This document shows, one piece after another, positions 22,708-32,330 of a stretch of 48,356 nucleotides of DNA (positions are counted from its first letter, which is position 1; every line of letters begins with the position of its first letter). Source of the DNA: Gemmatimonadota bacterium (GTDB taxonomy: Bacteria; Latescibacterota; UBA2968; UBA8231); the NCBI GenBank assembly GCA_028875335.1, contig JAPPEF010000235.1, forward strand, positions 1 to 48,356, given 5' to 3'. The notes under the pieces are model-generated. The model saw only the letters and a program-made list of their open reading frames with translations. It had not been told where the DNA came from and did no database searches. Position numbers and translations under genes: made by a program.

Positions 22708-24669
22708 TTAGAAATAGACCAAGATATTTCCCTGCATGCCCGTCGAACTATCGATCAGAAACCACGCGCCGCCCGCAGCCACATTGCCCAGAACCAATCC
22801 CAAGAAAAATGGCTGAATCCGTCTGTACAATCTAGGCCCCCCGTACTTCAACACCACGCTCTTGAAGAACCATACTAGAAGGACGCTCACCCAGATCTGG
22901 TTCGTAACCCAAGTCGTGGCGATGGGAAAGCCTACCGGATGCAGCGGCCACCACAAAAAGTAGTGCCGCGCCAGCATCAGCAACACCATAACCCCGCCGC
23001 CCACGGCCACGTAAAACCACCCCTCCCAGTTCACCGCCATCGGGTTGGCGATCCACCCCGCTACATCTTGAAAGGGCTTTTGCGACCCCACGAAGAAGTA
23101 CTGGTTCAGGTTGATACCGCCGTAGGTATAGGCTTGGCGAAGGAGGTACCAGGTCGAGCCAACTAAACTGATAACCACGGCCCATACCATCGCCCAAAAC
23201 AGCCGCACTCCGCCGCCCCGCGCGTGCAGTTCCCCGTCGAGCTTTAGCGCGTTGGCGCACGCGGCCATGGCGAAAATGCGCACCTTCAAAATCCACGCGT
23301 ACGTCATGCCCAGTGCCGCCAACCCCTCCACGCCAATAGCCGTGGTTCCCACCGTAGAGGTCATAAAGGCCTGTGGATAAATCGGCGCCCGGATGGTCGC
23401 CAACCCCGCCTCAGCCACAAAGCGGCTCAACCCCACGAATAGGACGAAGATCACGAACAGAAACCAGGGCACCAACCAACCCGGCAGTCCCGACAGAGTC
23501 AGCCACACACCGAGGATAGCCAAGCCGATAATCATACCAAACACCGCAGTGCGATAGGAGAGCATCTCCCCAGAGTCATCCACTGCTGCGTCCCCCACAA
23601 AAGCTTTGCGACACACGGCCCGCAGATGATCGCGCCCCACCCATAGACTAAAGAGTACAAAGGCAATCAAAGCGCCCATACCCTCGTGGGCGGCAATCGC
23701 CTCCGAAGTGGCGTACCCAGTCAGTCGCTCTGTCATGGCAATGCCTAGGACGCTGAAAAAGCCCTGTTGGGCGGTGGTCAGCAGAAAGAAGACCCAGATG
23801 CTCAGGAGCACTTGCAGGTTGACAAAATAGGCGAACCCCAAGGTCATAAAGCTGAGAGCGAGGCGCAGGCTCACTTGGTCGCGGAATACGGGGATACTGG
23901 TGTCGAGGACTATCGCGGGGATGAAGTTGTAATAGCTGTGCAGAGCGTCGAGACTCAGCAGTGCGAACGGTATTGAGAATCCCAGCCACATGACGGGATT
24001 GCGGAAAAACGGCCGCATCAGCGAGCCGTCCTCCTCGATCATCTCCAAGGGCAGCTTCACCAGCGGATACACCAAGCGCTCGTGGTCGATCCACTGCCGC
24101 CGCAGAATGACCATCGTACACACCATCACGAAGCACAAGGTCAAAAAGAACAGCGCCCAGTAGCACAGCGGTTGTAGCCACGCCCCCCACGGAATGGACG
24201 CCCCGGCTGGCGAGCCCTCGAAAAAGTGCTGTACCGCCTCGCCATCCAACGGCGCGATCCACCCCTTCATGTACGGGTGGATCAGGTCCACCCAATCGTT
24301 CTCGGGCGTAGCGTAGTAGAACACGCTGGCGATTTTGGGAACCATGTGCTCGACATAGCCCTCCGTCGGCACGGTGGCCGCCATCATCGCCATGATGAAG
24401 ACGATCCCCATCTCGGCGCGTCTCAGCATCAGCCGCTGATGGATCAAACCGAGGAGGGGATTGACCAAACCCGCGAAGAGCGCAAAGACGAAAAAGGCGA
24501 TGGGCACGCTGATATTGAGGGCCATCCACGAGGCGTTGATAAAGGTCGAGTGCAGCGCGCCGAGCGCAGCGGCCAGCGAGAGGACGCAGCCCCAAAAAAA
24601 TGCCTTGCAACTCAGACCGGAGGATGCAGTTGGCGGTTTGGAATCCCGAGGCACCGGCTGCTGGCTCAT
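22708..24669 (-). CDS. DUF6785/DUF6784-type multi-pass membrane protein, second copy
   Basis: The 653-residue protein is a close paralogue of the one at 12415-14358. It has the same blocks: HSTFINASWMALNISVPIA, TEGYVEHMVPKIASVFYY, ERLVYPLVKLPLEMI, SRFVAEAGLATIRAPIYPQ, WWPLHPVGFPIATT, KYGGPRLYRRIQPFFLGL and TGMQGNILVYF. It is predicted to sit in the inner membrane with a dozen or more helices; its function is unknown. ATG 24669 follows GAGG and begins 10 bases after the upstream lipoprotein stop. The longer open frame upstream would overlap that gene. Copies next to CRTAC1 in one case and a lipoprotein in the other suggest a partner exchange around a common membrane component. Confidence 0.8.
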   Translation of the reverse strand: MSQQPVPRDSKPPTASSGLSCKAFFWGCVLSLAAALGALHSTFINASWMALNISVPIAFFVFALFAGLVNPLLGLIHQRLMLRRAEMGIVFIMAMMAATVPTEGYVEHMVPKIASVFYYATPENDWVDLIHPYMKGWIAPLDGEAVQHFFEGSPAGASIPWGAWLQPLCYWALFFLTLCFVMVCTMVILRRQWIDHERLVYPLVKLPLEMIEEDGSLMRPFFRNPVMWLGFSIPFALLSLDALHSYYNFIPAIVLDTSIPVFRDQVSLRLALSFMTLGFAYFVNLQVLLSIWVFFLLTTAQQGFFSVLGIAMTERLTGYATSEAIAAHEGMGALIAFVLFSLWVGRDHLRAVCRKAFVGDAAVDDSGEMLSYRTAVFGMIIGLAILGVWLTLSGLPGWLVPWFLFVIFVLFVGLSRFVAEAGLATIRAPIYPQAFMTSTVGTTAIGVEGLAALGMTYAWILKVRIFAMAACANALKLDGELHARGGGVRLFWAMVWAVVISLVGSTWYLLRQAYTYGGINLNQYFFVGSQKPFQDVAGWIANPMAVNWEGWFYVAVGGGVMVLLMLARHYFLWWPLHPVGFPIATTWVTNQIWVSVLLVWFFKSVVLKYGGPRLYRRIQPFFLGLVLGNVAAGGAWFLIDSSTGMQGNILVYF

Positions 24670-24679
24670 CGCATGGACC

Positions 24680-25447
24680 TCAGTTTTTAATGGGTTCTCG
24701 CTCTCCGCGGGGGTAGTAATAGCCAATCTCGCGGTCAAAGGCGTACTCGATGTCGATCGTCTCGATCGGTTCATCGCGGAAGTTAAAACGCAGGGCTATA
24801 TCGCCGAGGTGCAGACGCACTTTGCGAACCTCTGGGTGGAGGTCCGCAAAGGCAATGAAGCCTTCGACCTCCTGCCCGCTGAAGACCACCCCGCCAGGGT
24901 ACAGCGTTCTGCTCAGCAGATCCTTCCGGCCTTGGAAAGTGGTGTAGAGTTGGCCGACATAACCGGTGATGTACTTGCGGTAGTACTCCTCCATATCGGT
25001 CTGGCTCAGCGCTGGATAGCGGCGGCCGTTATCACTGATGATGCCGCTCTTTGCCGGATCGATCAGGATTTTCGGGTACTGATAGTTTTTGACTTTGAGC
25101 TGGAAGACGGTAAAGCGCCGGGGCGTCGTGCCCGTGGAGGGATCGCGCCAATTGCCAAAGGTATAGGGGTTGGTCGATTCCGTGCCCTGGAGGGATTGCG
25201 CTGGGAACAGCCTGTTCAGTTCGCCGTCGGAAAACGGTCGCACCGATATTTCCAGCCGATCGGCCACATAGGTGACCGTCCCATCGTCGCTGACGATCAT
25301 ACCGGCAGTTTGGCCCTCTTCATCGAGAGGACGCAGCGGGTCGGCGTAGTATTGATAGCCGTACCTACAGCTAGCAAGACCCAGCGCTAGGACGAGAATA
25401 CACGCCCATCGCCTGTCGCCAAAAGGAACCAAAGCGCGCATCGGCAA
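24680..25447 (-). CDS. Lipoprotein of unknown family
   Basis: The 255-residue protein has a lipoprotein signal with Cys27 in LASC, after a positively charged start. The mature part is rich in tyrosine and beta strands (TVTYVADRLEISVRPFSD, RFTVFQLKVKNYQYPKILID). It also contains YYRKYITGYVGQLY and GGVVFSGQEVEGFIAFADL, a pattern seen in uncharacterised outer-membrane-associated lipoproteins. I recognise no named domain. ATG 25447 or the in-frame ATG two codons later could be the start. It lies nine bases after the FlgD-Ig gene and ten before the DUF6785 gene, so it should be expressed with the surface operon. Confidence 0.72.
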   Translation of the reverse strand: MPMRALVPFGDRRWACILVLALGLASCRYGYQYYADPLRPLDEEGQTAGMIVSDDGTVTYVADRLEISVRPFSDGELNRLFPAQSLQGTESTNPYTFGNWRDPSTGTTPRRFTVFQLKVKNYQYPKILIDPAKSGIISDNGRRYPALSQTDMEEYYRKYITGYVGQLYTTFQGRKDLLSRTLYPGGVVFSGQEVEGFIAFADLHPEVRKVRLHLGDIALRFNFRDEPIETIDIEYAFDREIGYYYPRGEREPIKN

Positions 25448-25456
25448 TGCCTTCTC

Positions 25457-27295
25457 CTAGTATGCCACGGCCACTGCGCCACCGCGGACCTGCGCGCCGA
25501 CGGCGGCGTCCATTAAAACCCGATAGATGTACATCCCCGGCGGTACGAGTTGCCCAGCCCCATCCCTACCGTCCCAGACTACGCGGCCGAAACCGCTGGA
25601 CTGGGACATCGCTTGGCTCCAGACGAGGCGGCCGGAGAGATCGTGTACTGCGATTTCAACGGGAACGGGTACCGTGGCTTGAAACAGGTTATACGTGAAC
25701 TCCGCCCAATCGTTCACACCATCCCCGTTGGGCGTAAAGGGATTGGGATGGATCTTCACCTCAGCCAGCAACTCCCCCTGCTCCTTTGGGGAAAACCCGA
25801 CGAGCAAATCCTCTGAATTGAGGTCAATGTGCACATCGCCGGGAACAATTGGCTGGGGCATCTCGTCGCGTTTGCTGTTGAAAACTCGGCCGGCAAAGCG
25901 CGTGCCCGCAACAAAGACGCGGCAGTCGAAATCGACTTCGACTAGGATCGCATCCCGGTCGATCAAGCGCTCGGGAAAAGAGACGCGCAAACGGTTTTCC
26001 TCCACCTCGGCCACAAAATCGTCCGAGCTTATGCCGGCGATCCGCACCTCTTGCACCACTGCGGCGGTAGGTGTGACAATCTCCACCCCGTCGAAACCGG
26101 GGTCTCTAGGCCCCACGCGCGGCCTCAGCGCATAGGTGAAGCGCACGAGTTCGCCCGGGGAGACGAGCGCGGGCCAGATCTCGCCGGCGACCTGCTCGAC
26201 CAAGGGCGAAGAAAATTCGACCGAGAGAGAATCAATGCGAGAGCGCGACAGCGGCAGCGCGCTGGCAAAGTCGATCTCAAACTGGAAATAGCGCGCGGGT
26301 TTGGGGGCCACCAAGGGTTCCCTCCCAGTGGACGGATAGGGCGCAGACCACGGGGTCCAATTTTCCGTATCGGCTACAATGGGTCCCCTCGCCTTGGGGT
26401 GCAGCGCCTCGTACGCGCTGCGCGATACGGCCTGTTGGCCATTCTGTCCTATGCCCGTAAAACTGAGGTAGATATTCGGATCGGGCGTCGAGCCGCTCCG
26501 CGTGCGAATCTGTAGGGTACTGCCGGGATCGTCCACCGCATCCCAAGTCATGGCCCCCAGAACGACCGACTCGTCAAAGTCGATGATGTCGGATGTAAAG
26601 GTGGCTGAGGAGGCATATCCCCTGCCCCAGACCTCCACCTCGCTGAGTTGCCAGAGACGGGCGCTAGGCAAGCTGATCGTATCGGACAGAGCCACGTAGC
26701 GCACCAAGCGCGGCGGTATTTCGATGTGCGCTGTATCTGACTCGGTCTGCTCCACCTCGGCTACCAGCTCCCACTCGCGCACGAACCAGTGCCAGTTTCT
26801 CTGCCTTTGGGGAAAGGCGACGGGCTGTTTGCCGTCTTGGATAAAAACTTGGAATCCTTCGATAAAGCGGAACTCGAGTCCCTCGACCGACGAAAAACCA
26901 ATGCGGTCCACGCCGAATGGTGCCCCCAAATCGACGACTAGGACGACGGCGAAAAAGGGGTCGTTCTCGCGCGTATTGACGATATCGAGTTCAATGGGGG
27001 GCCAGCCGCTCAAACGGTCGCCGTCCACTACATTTTTCAGGCTCTCGAATTTGCGCCAAGTGTAGTTGGTCAGCACCCGCGCCGAGTCCAACTGGCGCAG
27101 GTTGAGGGCGAGATTTTCGCCCGACACTTCGAGCGGCTCTAGCCAGCCAGAACTCTGCTCATCGCTCAGCAGCTCCAAGGTGCCGACGGTATTCCAGGGG
27201 CGCTCCTGCCCGCCGACGGTCCAGAGGTCCACGGCTGCGGCCCGTGCCCAGAGGCCTAGGACGAGAAACAGAGTAGCAGTGTGTCTTCTGGCCAT
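25457..27295 (-). CDS. Large secreted protein with C-terminal FlgD-type Ig domain (surface operon, copy 1)
   Basis: The 612-residue protein begins with a signal peptide (MARRHTATLFLVLGLWARAAA). The N-terminal half looks like a discoidin/F5-8-type or related beta-sandwich (TWRKFESLKNVVDGD, VLVVDLGAPFGVDRIGFSS, LVRYVALSD). Further beta domains follow, and the end is an FlgD-type Ig domain from about residue 515 (IHPNPFTPNGDGVNDWAEF, LSGRLVWSQ, VVWDGRDGAGQLVPPGMYIY, ending VAVAY). It is homologous to 32463-34235 and related to 29907-32282. FTPNGDGVND is also the signature of type-9-secretion type-B sorting domains, so secretion to the surface is likely. Its ATG overlaps the upstream stop as TGATG, so translation is coupled. 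Confidence 0.82.
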   Translation of the reverse strand: MARRHTATLFLVLGLWARAAAVDLWTVGGQERPWNTVGTLELLSDEQSSGWLEPLEVSGENLALNLRQLDSARVLTNYTWRKFESLKNVVDGDRLSGWPPIELDIVNTRENDPFFAVVLVVDLGAPFGVDRIGFSSVEGLEFRFIEGFQVFIQDGKQPVAFPQRQRNWHWFVREWELVAEVEQTESDTAHIEIPPRLVRYVALSDTISLPSARLWQLSEVEVWGRGYASSATFTSDIIDFDESVVLGAMTWDAVDDPGSTLQIRTRSGSTPDPNIYLSFTGIGQNGQQAVSRSAYEALHPKARGPIVADTENWTPWSAPYPSTGREPLVAPKPARYFQFEIDFASALPLSRSRIDSLSVEFSSPLVEQVAGEIWPALVSPGELVRFTYALRPRVGPRDPGFDGVEIVTPTAAVVQEVRIAGISSDDFVAEVEENRLRVSFPERLIDRDAILVEVDFDCRVFVAGTRFAGRVFNSKRDEMPQPIVPGDVHIDLNSEDLLVGFSPKEQGELLAEVKIHPNPFTPNGDGVNDWAEFTYNLFQATVPVPVEIAVHDLSGRLVWSQAMSQSSGFGRVVWDGRDGAGQLVPPGMYIYRVLMDAAVGAQVRGGAVAVAY

Positions 27296-29895
27296 CAGTC
27301 CAGTCCGGCGAATATGACGAGGAACGATTCGACGCGGTTTTGTTCCCGGTTCTCAAAGCGCTGCTGCTGCACTTGCGTCCCCAAGTTTATGGTCACCTGA
27401 TATCCGAGGTACGCCTGGGTAACGGATAGCTGCAGCGCGCCGACCCAACCCCAAAAATCGAGCTGCGCCCCGGGTTTGTCGGCCCAATCCCAGAATTTGG
27501 TCAATTCCGTGCCGCCTTCCAGCTCGAGATTGGGCATCAACTGCACCGCCAGCGTCAGAAAGAGGATCTCGGACAGGTCGTTTTTGCTGCCCACACTTTC
27601 CAGATAGGCGGTCTGGCGTCGGTACATACTCTTCAATTTGGGGTGGAATACCAGTGCTTCAGTGAGTTGGAAAGAATAGTCGAGTTTGTGGATCAGGCCG
27701 AGGAAATGAGAGTCGTCGATAATCTCCGGTTCTTCCCCAGGTCGGGTGAGCCGGGCGACATTGTCGCCGCGCTGAGCAAGACCCTCGTATTTGACCTTGG
27801 CCGACGTGTTGAAGCGGCCCCAAGCCTGATCAAAACCAATAAAAACCGAGTTGACGACCGCGTTTTGGGCCAGCATGGGATCTGCAAAGGGAAATTCGCT
27901 CACGCCGAACGTACCCGGCGGCTGCGTCCAAAACAACTGGTCGTCGATGATGTTGTCCTCGACGAACTTGAGCTGGTAGAAAAGGCGGAACTGGCCCAAC
28001 GCGACCCGGTCCTGCTGCATTTTGAAGAGCAGATACGAGAAGCGACTGCGGCGGTCTGCCGACAACAGCCACTGGTTTGAATAGCCCCCTAGCAACTGGA
28101 CCCCAGGGAAGATATTGAGGCCCAAATATCCGTTGTACCCTCGGTGATCCCGTTGAAACGGATAGTCGGCCTCGTCATCGTCCTCAAAACGGTCGATCAG
28201 GGTGTTGTTGTCCATGTCGATGCCAAAGAGGAATTCGGGCGGATCCACAGTATAGCGGAGGAAGGGTTCGTCGTAATCGGGCCGAGTGTTGTCGTTCTGG
28301 TTAAAATCCGAAATAAAATCGTTGTTCTCGTCCAGGCCGGGAAAGATCCCGCCTCTGGGTCCGCCGGAGATGGATCGGCGCTGACTTTCGTTGGGTTGCT
28401 GAGCCCGGCGCCAGTCGGGAAAGCGATCTTGGTCATCGTTGTCGTCGACAAATTCGTACACGCCGCGCAGCTTGTTGGTGTAGTCGAGCTTGCCCTGCTG
28501 ATCCTGGATGTACATGGACGTGGAGTAGTCCTGGTCCACGCTGAAAATCTCGCCGTACGCAAACCACGGATAGTACCGACTCGTGGTGCGCGCAGTCAGG
28601 TATCCGACCTGGGCGGTGTTCGCAGCCCGCACATGCCTTTCGAAATTCACATTGGGCAGGCGGCGCCACTGATTATTGTTATTCCACTCAGCCATGATGT
28701 CGAGTCCGGCGACATCCTGGACCTCGAGCGTCAGCCCGTAGATTTCGTTGGCCGTCGGCAGGCCGTAGTCAAAGCGGACGAGACGCTGGTTGGAGCCGTC
28801 TTGGACATTCCGCGCAGACTTGGCCACGGGCAGGTACACAGGTTGATCCGAGAAGTCGGTCTGTAGGTTGGAAGTCACCTCCACCAAGTAATCATTGGCC
28901 AATACCAGTTCAAAGACTAGCTTGCGGATCAATTCGGGCTGGGCGAACGCGTAAGTCAGGACGATCTGCTCGGCTCCGTCGGCGACCAAGGCCCCGCGAC
29001 GCGGAGTGCCGCCCTCGACTAGGGGGACAATATCGAGGGGTTCGGTGTCCGCATTCGCCAAGACGCGCTCGGAAAAGAGAATAGCACCCCCCTTGCCATC
29101 TTCCGGCGAATCGTCGCTGATGCGGATTTGCACTTGGCGGATGACGTCGCGATTCTGCTCGGTCGTCAAGTTCCCCGCGCGGATCCCGGCCAGACTCAAA
29201 TCCGGCGAGGTCCGCCCCAGATGGGCATTGACATACGTGCCGCCCATCTGGACGAAATCCCCTATCTGCACCGTCGTCCTGAAACCGAGCAAATTATTGA
29301 AATCGGTTATCTTCGATTCGTTTACCTCCCCCCCTTCGAGGGCTATGGGCAGGTTGACCCGGGACATGAGCAAGGTCGCCGCGTATTTGTCCGACTGGAG
29401 ATCAACCTGGACCCCATTGAAGGCCGGTTTGGAAAAAGTAAAAGGAGTCAGGGCCGTGCGGATTTCATCGCCGACCGTCACGGCAAAGTAGTACTGGCCC
29501 CTTTGTACCTGGGTCACAACGAGCCTGTTGAACCAAGAATTGAAGCGGCTGCTCTTGAGGATGTCGCTGCCAAAGGTCGTAGGCTGCTCCTGGGTCCAGC
29601 GGTAGATCTGCCACCCCTCGGTCACATAGTTCCCGTACAGATCGTACCAGCGCGTGCCCTCCAGTTCGGTATCTACGTAGCGCTGGTAGGGGACTCTGGC
29701 GTAATTGGAGTACTGCCACCAGTCCCACTTATACTCGGCGTAGAGTTGCTGGGGGCGATACCACTTCTGGATAGTGGGATCAATGGCCTCAAAAAAGGTC
29801 TGAGCCCCCGTCGGGTTCAGGGCCTGCGCCCGGCTCGATGATGGCACGGCCGCGAGCAAGGCCACGGTGATTGCGATGTATTTGCAGTAGGTCAC
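27295..29895 (-). CDS. Predicted outer-membrane protein with acidic calcium-type loops
   Basis: The 866-residue protein has a signal peptide cleaved near SSSRAQA. The rest alternates polar and hydrophobic residues with many aromatic ends, as in an outer-membrane beta-barrel, for example LRGVYEFV, GYLGLNIFPGVQLLGGY and FSYLLFKMQQDRVALGQFRL. The middle holds three acidic segments that resemble calcium-binding or EF-like loops: DDNDDQDRFPDW, GLDENNDFISDFNQNDN and GIDMDNNTLIDRFEDDDEAD. I cannot name the family. It lies between the FlgD-Ig genes with an 11-base gap on one side and a one-base overlap on the other, so it is likely the membrane part of the same surface assembly. Confidence 0.72.
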   Translation of the reverse strand: MTYCKYIAITVALLAAVPSSSRAQALNPTGAQTFFEAIDPTIQKWYRPQQLYAEYKWDWWQYSNYARVPYQRYVDTELEGTRWYDLYGNYVTEGWQIYRWTQEQPTTFGSDILKSSRFNSWFNRLVVTQVQRGQYYFAVTVGDEIRTALTPFTFSKPAFNGVQVDLQSDKYAATLLMSRVNLPIALEGGEVNESKITDFNNLLGFRTTVQIGDFVQMGGTYVNAHLGRTSPDLSLAGIRAGNLTTEQNRDVIRQVQIRISDDSPEDGKGGAILFSERVLANADTEPLDIVPLVEGGTPRRGALVADGAEQIVLTYAFAQPELIRKLVFELVLANDYLVEVTSNLQTDFSDQPVYLPVAKSARNVQDGSNQRLVRFDYGLPTANEIYGLTLEVQDVAGLDIMAEWNNNNQWRRLPNVNFERHVRAANTAQVGYLTARTTSRYYPWFAYGEIFSVDQDYSTSMYIQDQQGKLDYTNKLRGVYEFVDDNDDQDRFPDWRRAQQPNESQRRSISGGPRGGIFPGLDENNDFISDFNQNDNTRPDYDEPFLRYTVDPPEFLFGIDMDNNTLIDRFEDDDEADYPFQRDHRGYNGYLGLNIFPGVQLLGGYSNQWLLSADRRSRFSYLLFKMQQDRVALGQFRLFYQLKFVEDNIIDDQLFWTQPPGTFGVSEFPFADPMLAQNAVVNSVFIGFDQAWGRFNTSAKVKYEGLAQRGDNVARLTRPGEEPEIIDDSHFLGLIHKLDYSFQLTEALVFHPKLKSMYRRQTAYLESVGSKNDLSEILFLTLAVQLMPNLELEGGTELTKFWDWADKPGAQLDFWGWVGALQLSVTQAYLGYQVTINLGTQVQQQRFENREQNRVESFLVIFAGLD

Positions 29896-29906
29896 GGAAA
29901 ACCGCC

Positions 29907-32282
29907 TCAGTAGGCTACCCCGACGAGCCGCGTAAACTCCCTCGTCGGTTTATCGCTGTCGATGCTCAGGCGAAACAGGTACACCCCAGGGGGCACCCTA
30001 TTTCCCGCCCAATCGCGACCGTCCCACAAAAGGACGTACTCCCCGCTAGACCCAGACTGGTCGCGCAGCCGAGCAACCAAGCGACCGCCCAGATCGTACA
30101 CGGCTGCCCGGAGTTGGCGGGACGCCTCCAAGCCGACCAGCGCAAAGCGCACAGTCAACTGTTCGTTGCGCCCATCTCCGTTCGGGGTGATCACCGGCGG
30201 ATTGATCGTCGGGGTGCGGAGACCGCTGCTGCCGGCGGGTAGGAAAACTCTCAGGTCGTCGCCTAGCTCGTCCGAACTCGCATCCCCCGGATCGATCTGT
30301 TGCCAAGAGTCCGGCTCAGCCGAGCGCCGTACAAAACCCTCAAAGAGCGTGGCATTGAGGAAGACTTGGGTGGCAAAATTCACCTCGATCAGTTGCGCGA
30401 CCTGCACCGCCGTCGGCAGGGTGAGAACCAGTGAGTCCGCCGCGGCTCGCACGGCAACCGGCTCTATTTCCTCGTGATTTAGTTTCAGGCCCCGAAAGAC
30501 AGGATGGGTCGGAACGCGAATCAAAATCTGGTCGAAGCCTCGGGACCCGGATCCGAAACTAGGGCGGATGAAGTAGGAGAATTCTTCCGTCTGGCCAGGT
30601 GTAGCTACTCGGGGGACGATTTCGGCGACGATCTGTTCGGCCGCCGGATCCGTGAATTCAAGCACCACACTGGACAGGGCTGGAGCCCGCTGCGGATCAT
30701 CGCTGATCAACTCTACCTGTATCTGAGCATAGCTGCGGGGGCTAGGTGATTGAAAGCGCGCACCCGAATACTCGTAGGGCAGGCTCCACGGACTCCATCC
30801 TGCGCCCGGGATGAGTTCGACTGTAGGCTCTTTCTCGCGTTTGAAGGGCGGCAGCTTGCTCCAAGCCTTTTCAGTGTATTCATTGCCCTCCTTGTCGAAG
30901 TAGTGCAGTTTCTCGCCTAGCTCGTTGCCCGTGCGCGTGCGCACCGCCAGTCTAGTAGCCGGCGGCGTTTCTCCGCTCCAGTGGATGGCCGTCAGGTTCT
31001 TGGCCCCGCCCAGGTCAATCAAGCTGGAGGTCAAGGTGACGCCCGGAATGAACCCCTCTCCAAAAGCCTGGATTTCCCGCACGGTGGAGACGCCCGTGCG
31101 CCGCTGGTTGCGATTCGACCAGAACAGGTAGCGCACCTTGCGCGGGGGCAGGTGCTCTTCAAAGATGAAGCGCTCGGGAGCGGGATTCTCTTCGAGCTCG
31201 GCAATCTCTTCCCAGACCAAGTCGTCGAAATCGATGAACTCGCCCGCACCGGTGCCGCTACTCCGCGTCCCGTCCGAGGCAAAGAGTTTGTACCCGAAGA
31301 CCGGAACGTTGCGCTTGCCCGTGAACTCAAAGGACGTGATAATGCGCACATGGTCTATCCAGAATAGCGTTCCCAAATCTATGTTGACCCACCCCCACCG
31401 CTTAGGGTCGCCGAAGAAATAACCCAGGGAATTCCAGCCCGTATTGTAATTCCCGTCTATGATATCCGAAGCAAAGGTCGGTGGCTCGCTTTCGTCGCCT
31501 CCGGCTGGTGCGATGAGCGCTCTGCCCCCCCGTTGCTCACTGCCCAAGACGATATTGTCGCCCAAGGCACTGACCTCGATTTCGGCTAGGCGCGGATTTT
31601 CGGCTGTGCGCAAGGCCCGAAACAGCACAAAGCGCACGAACTGCCTAAAGGTCAGCTCGCCTCGACCGCTCAATTTCACGTCCTGCGGCAGGAGCGGATA
31701 GGTGATTTCGTACTGGGTATTGGGACGGGTCGTCTCGGCCAACAAGCTGTATTTCTTGAGTCCAGAGCCAAAATAGACTGCTTCCTCGCCCGTAGAGACA
31801 AAGACCTGAAACATGCTGAAGGGATTGCCCGAGCGGGCGAATTTTACCGCGATCTCCGTGGCGGAGACGGCCCGGCCCAGATCCACTTCCACCCACCAAT
31901 CCTCAAGGGGTGCGCCGGCGGCAGGGGTCCAAAATGTCTCCTCGTCGCCGTCGAGGATGCGGCCGGCCATTCTAAGGTTCGTGCCTGCCCCGCGTATGCC
32001 GCCCAAGCGCTCTTCTCCGTCCCCAAAGTCGCCCAGCACTGAGAACTGGTTGGCATTGAGTGCGGCATTGATCGATTTGCGGATGAAGACCGGGCTAACT
32101 CGGCCGTCCGGCGAAATCGCAATAGTCCCCTCGGGTGCGCTCCACGCGCGCCACTGCGACGAGCGGCTGAAGCGGATCTCACCAGCCGACGCACTCCAAG
32201 GCCAGAGGAGAAAAAGGCCAACGCAAACGAGGAGCCTCTTCGCCGTGCGGTACAAAATTCTGCTGGTGCACCCCGTGCTCAT
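29907..32282 (-). CDS. Large secreted protein with discoidin-like N-terminus and FlgD-type Ig domain
   Basis: From ATG 32282 the 791-residue product has a signal peptide (hydrophobic core LLVCVGLFLLWPW). A discoidin-like domain follows (RILDGDEETFWTP, WWVEVDLGRAVSATEIAVKF), with a second similar one (DIIDGNYNTGWNS, WVNIDLGTLFWIDHVRII). Beta-rich repeats follow, and the end is an FlgD-type Ig domain (TPNGDGRNEQLTVRF, YDLGGRLVARL, LLWDGRDWAGNRVPPGVYLF, ending LVGVAY). Discoidin-type domains usually bind carbohydrates or lipids. The frame stays open upstream for another 43 codons, but those read into the palindromic repeat at 32331-32413 and are probably not translated. It is the longest of three related proteins in the operon. 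Confidence 0.82.
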   Translation of the reverse strand: MSTGCTSRILYRTAKRLLVCVGLFLLWPWSASAGEIRFSRSSQWRAWSAPEGTIAISPDGRVSPVFIRKSINAALNANQFSVLGDFGDGEERLGGIRGAGTNLRMAGRILDGDEETFWTPAAGAPLEDWWVEVDLGRAVSATEIAVKFARSGNPFSMFQVFVSTGEEAVYFGSGLKKYSLLAETTRPNTQYEITYPLLPQDVKLSGRGELTFRQFVRFVLFRALRTAENPRLAEIEVSALGDNIVLGSEQRGGRALIAPAGGDESEPPTFASDIIDGNYNTGWNSLGYFFGDPKRWGWVNIDLGTLFWIDHVRIITSFEFTGKRNVPVFGYKLFASDGTRSSGTGAGEFIDFDDLVWEEIAELEENPAPERFIFEEHLPPRKVRYLFWSNRNQRRTGVSTVREIQAFGEGFIPGVTLTSSLIDLGGAKNLTAIHWSGETPPATRLAVRTRTGNELGEKLHYFDKEGNEYTEKAWSKLPPFKREKEPTVELIPGAGWSPWSLPYEYSGARFQSPSPRSYAQIQVELISDDPQRAPALSSVVLEFTDPAAEQIVAEIVPRVATPGQTEEFSYFIRPSFGSGSRGFDQILIRVPTHPVFRGLKLNHEEIEPVAVRAAADSLVLTLPTAVQVAQLIEVNFATQVFLNATLFEGFVRRSAEPDSWQQIDPGDASSDELGDDLRVFLPAGSSGLRTPTINPPVITPNGDGRNEQLTVRFALVGLEASRQLRAAVYDLGGRLVARLRDQSGSSGEYVLLWDGRDWAGNRVPPGVYLFRLSIDSDKPTREFTRLVGVAY

Positions 32283-32330
32283 ATCTACTTTCTCGTCCTC
32301 TCCTAAGTACACGACAGTAGAAGTGGTCTG

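Noticed and set aside
24461..25390. 309-codon plus-strand frame over the DUF6785/lipoprotein junction
   Set aside because: It crosses the junction of two well-supported minus-strand genes and shows no domain or ribosome site.
28144..28866. Long open frame on the plus strand opposite the barrel-like protein
   Set aside because: It is the shadow of the minus-strand gene in a GC-rich region; it has no ribosome site and reads as repetitive Val/Ile-rich sequence without a recognisable domain.
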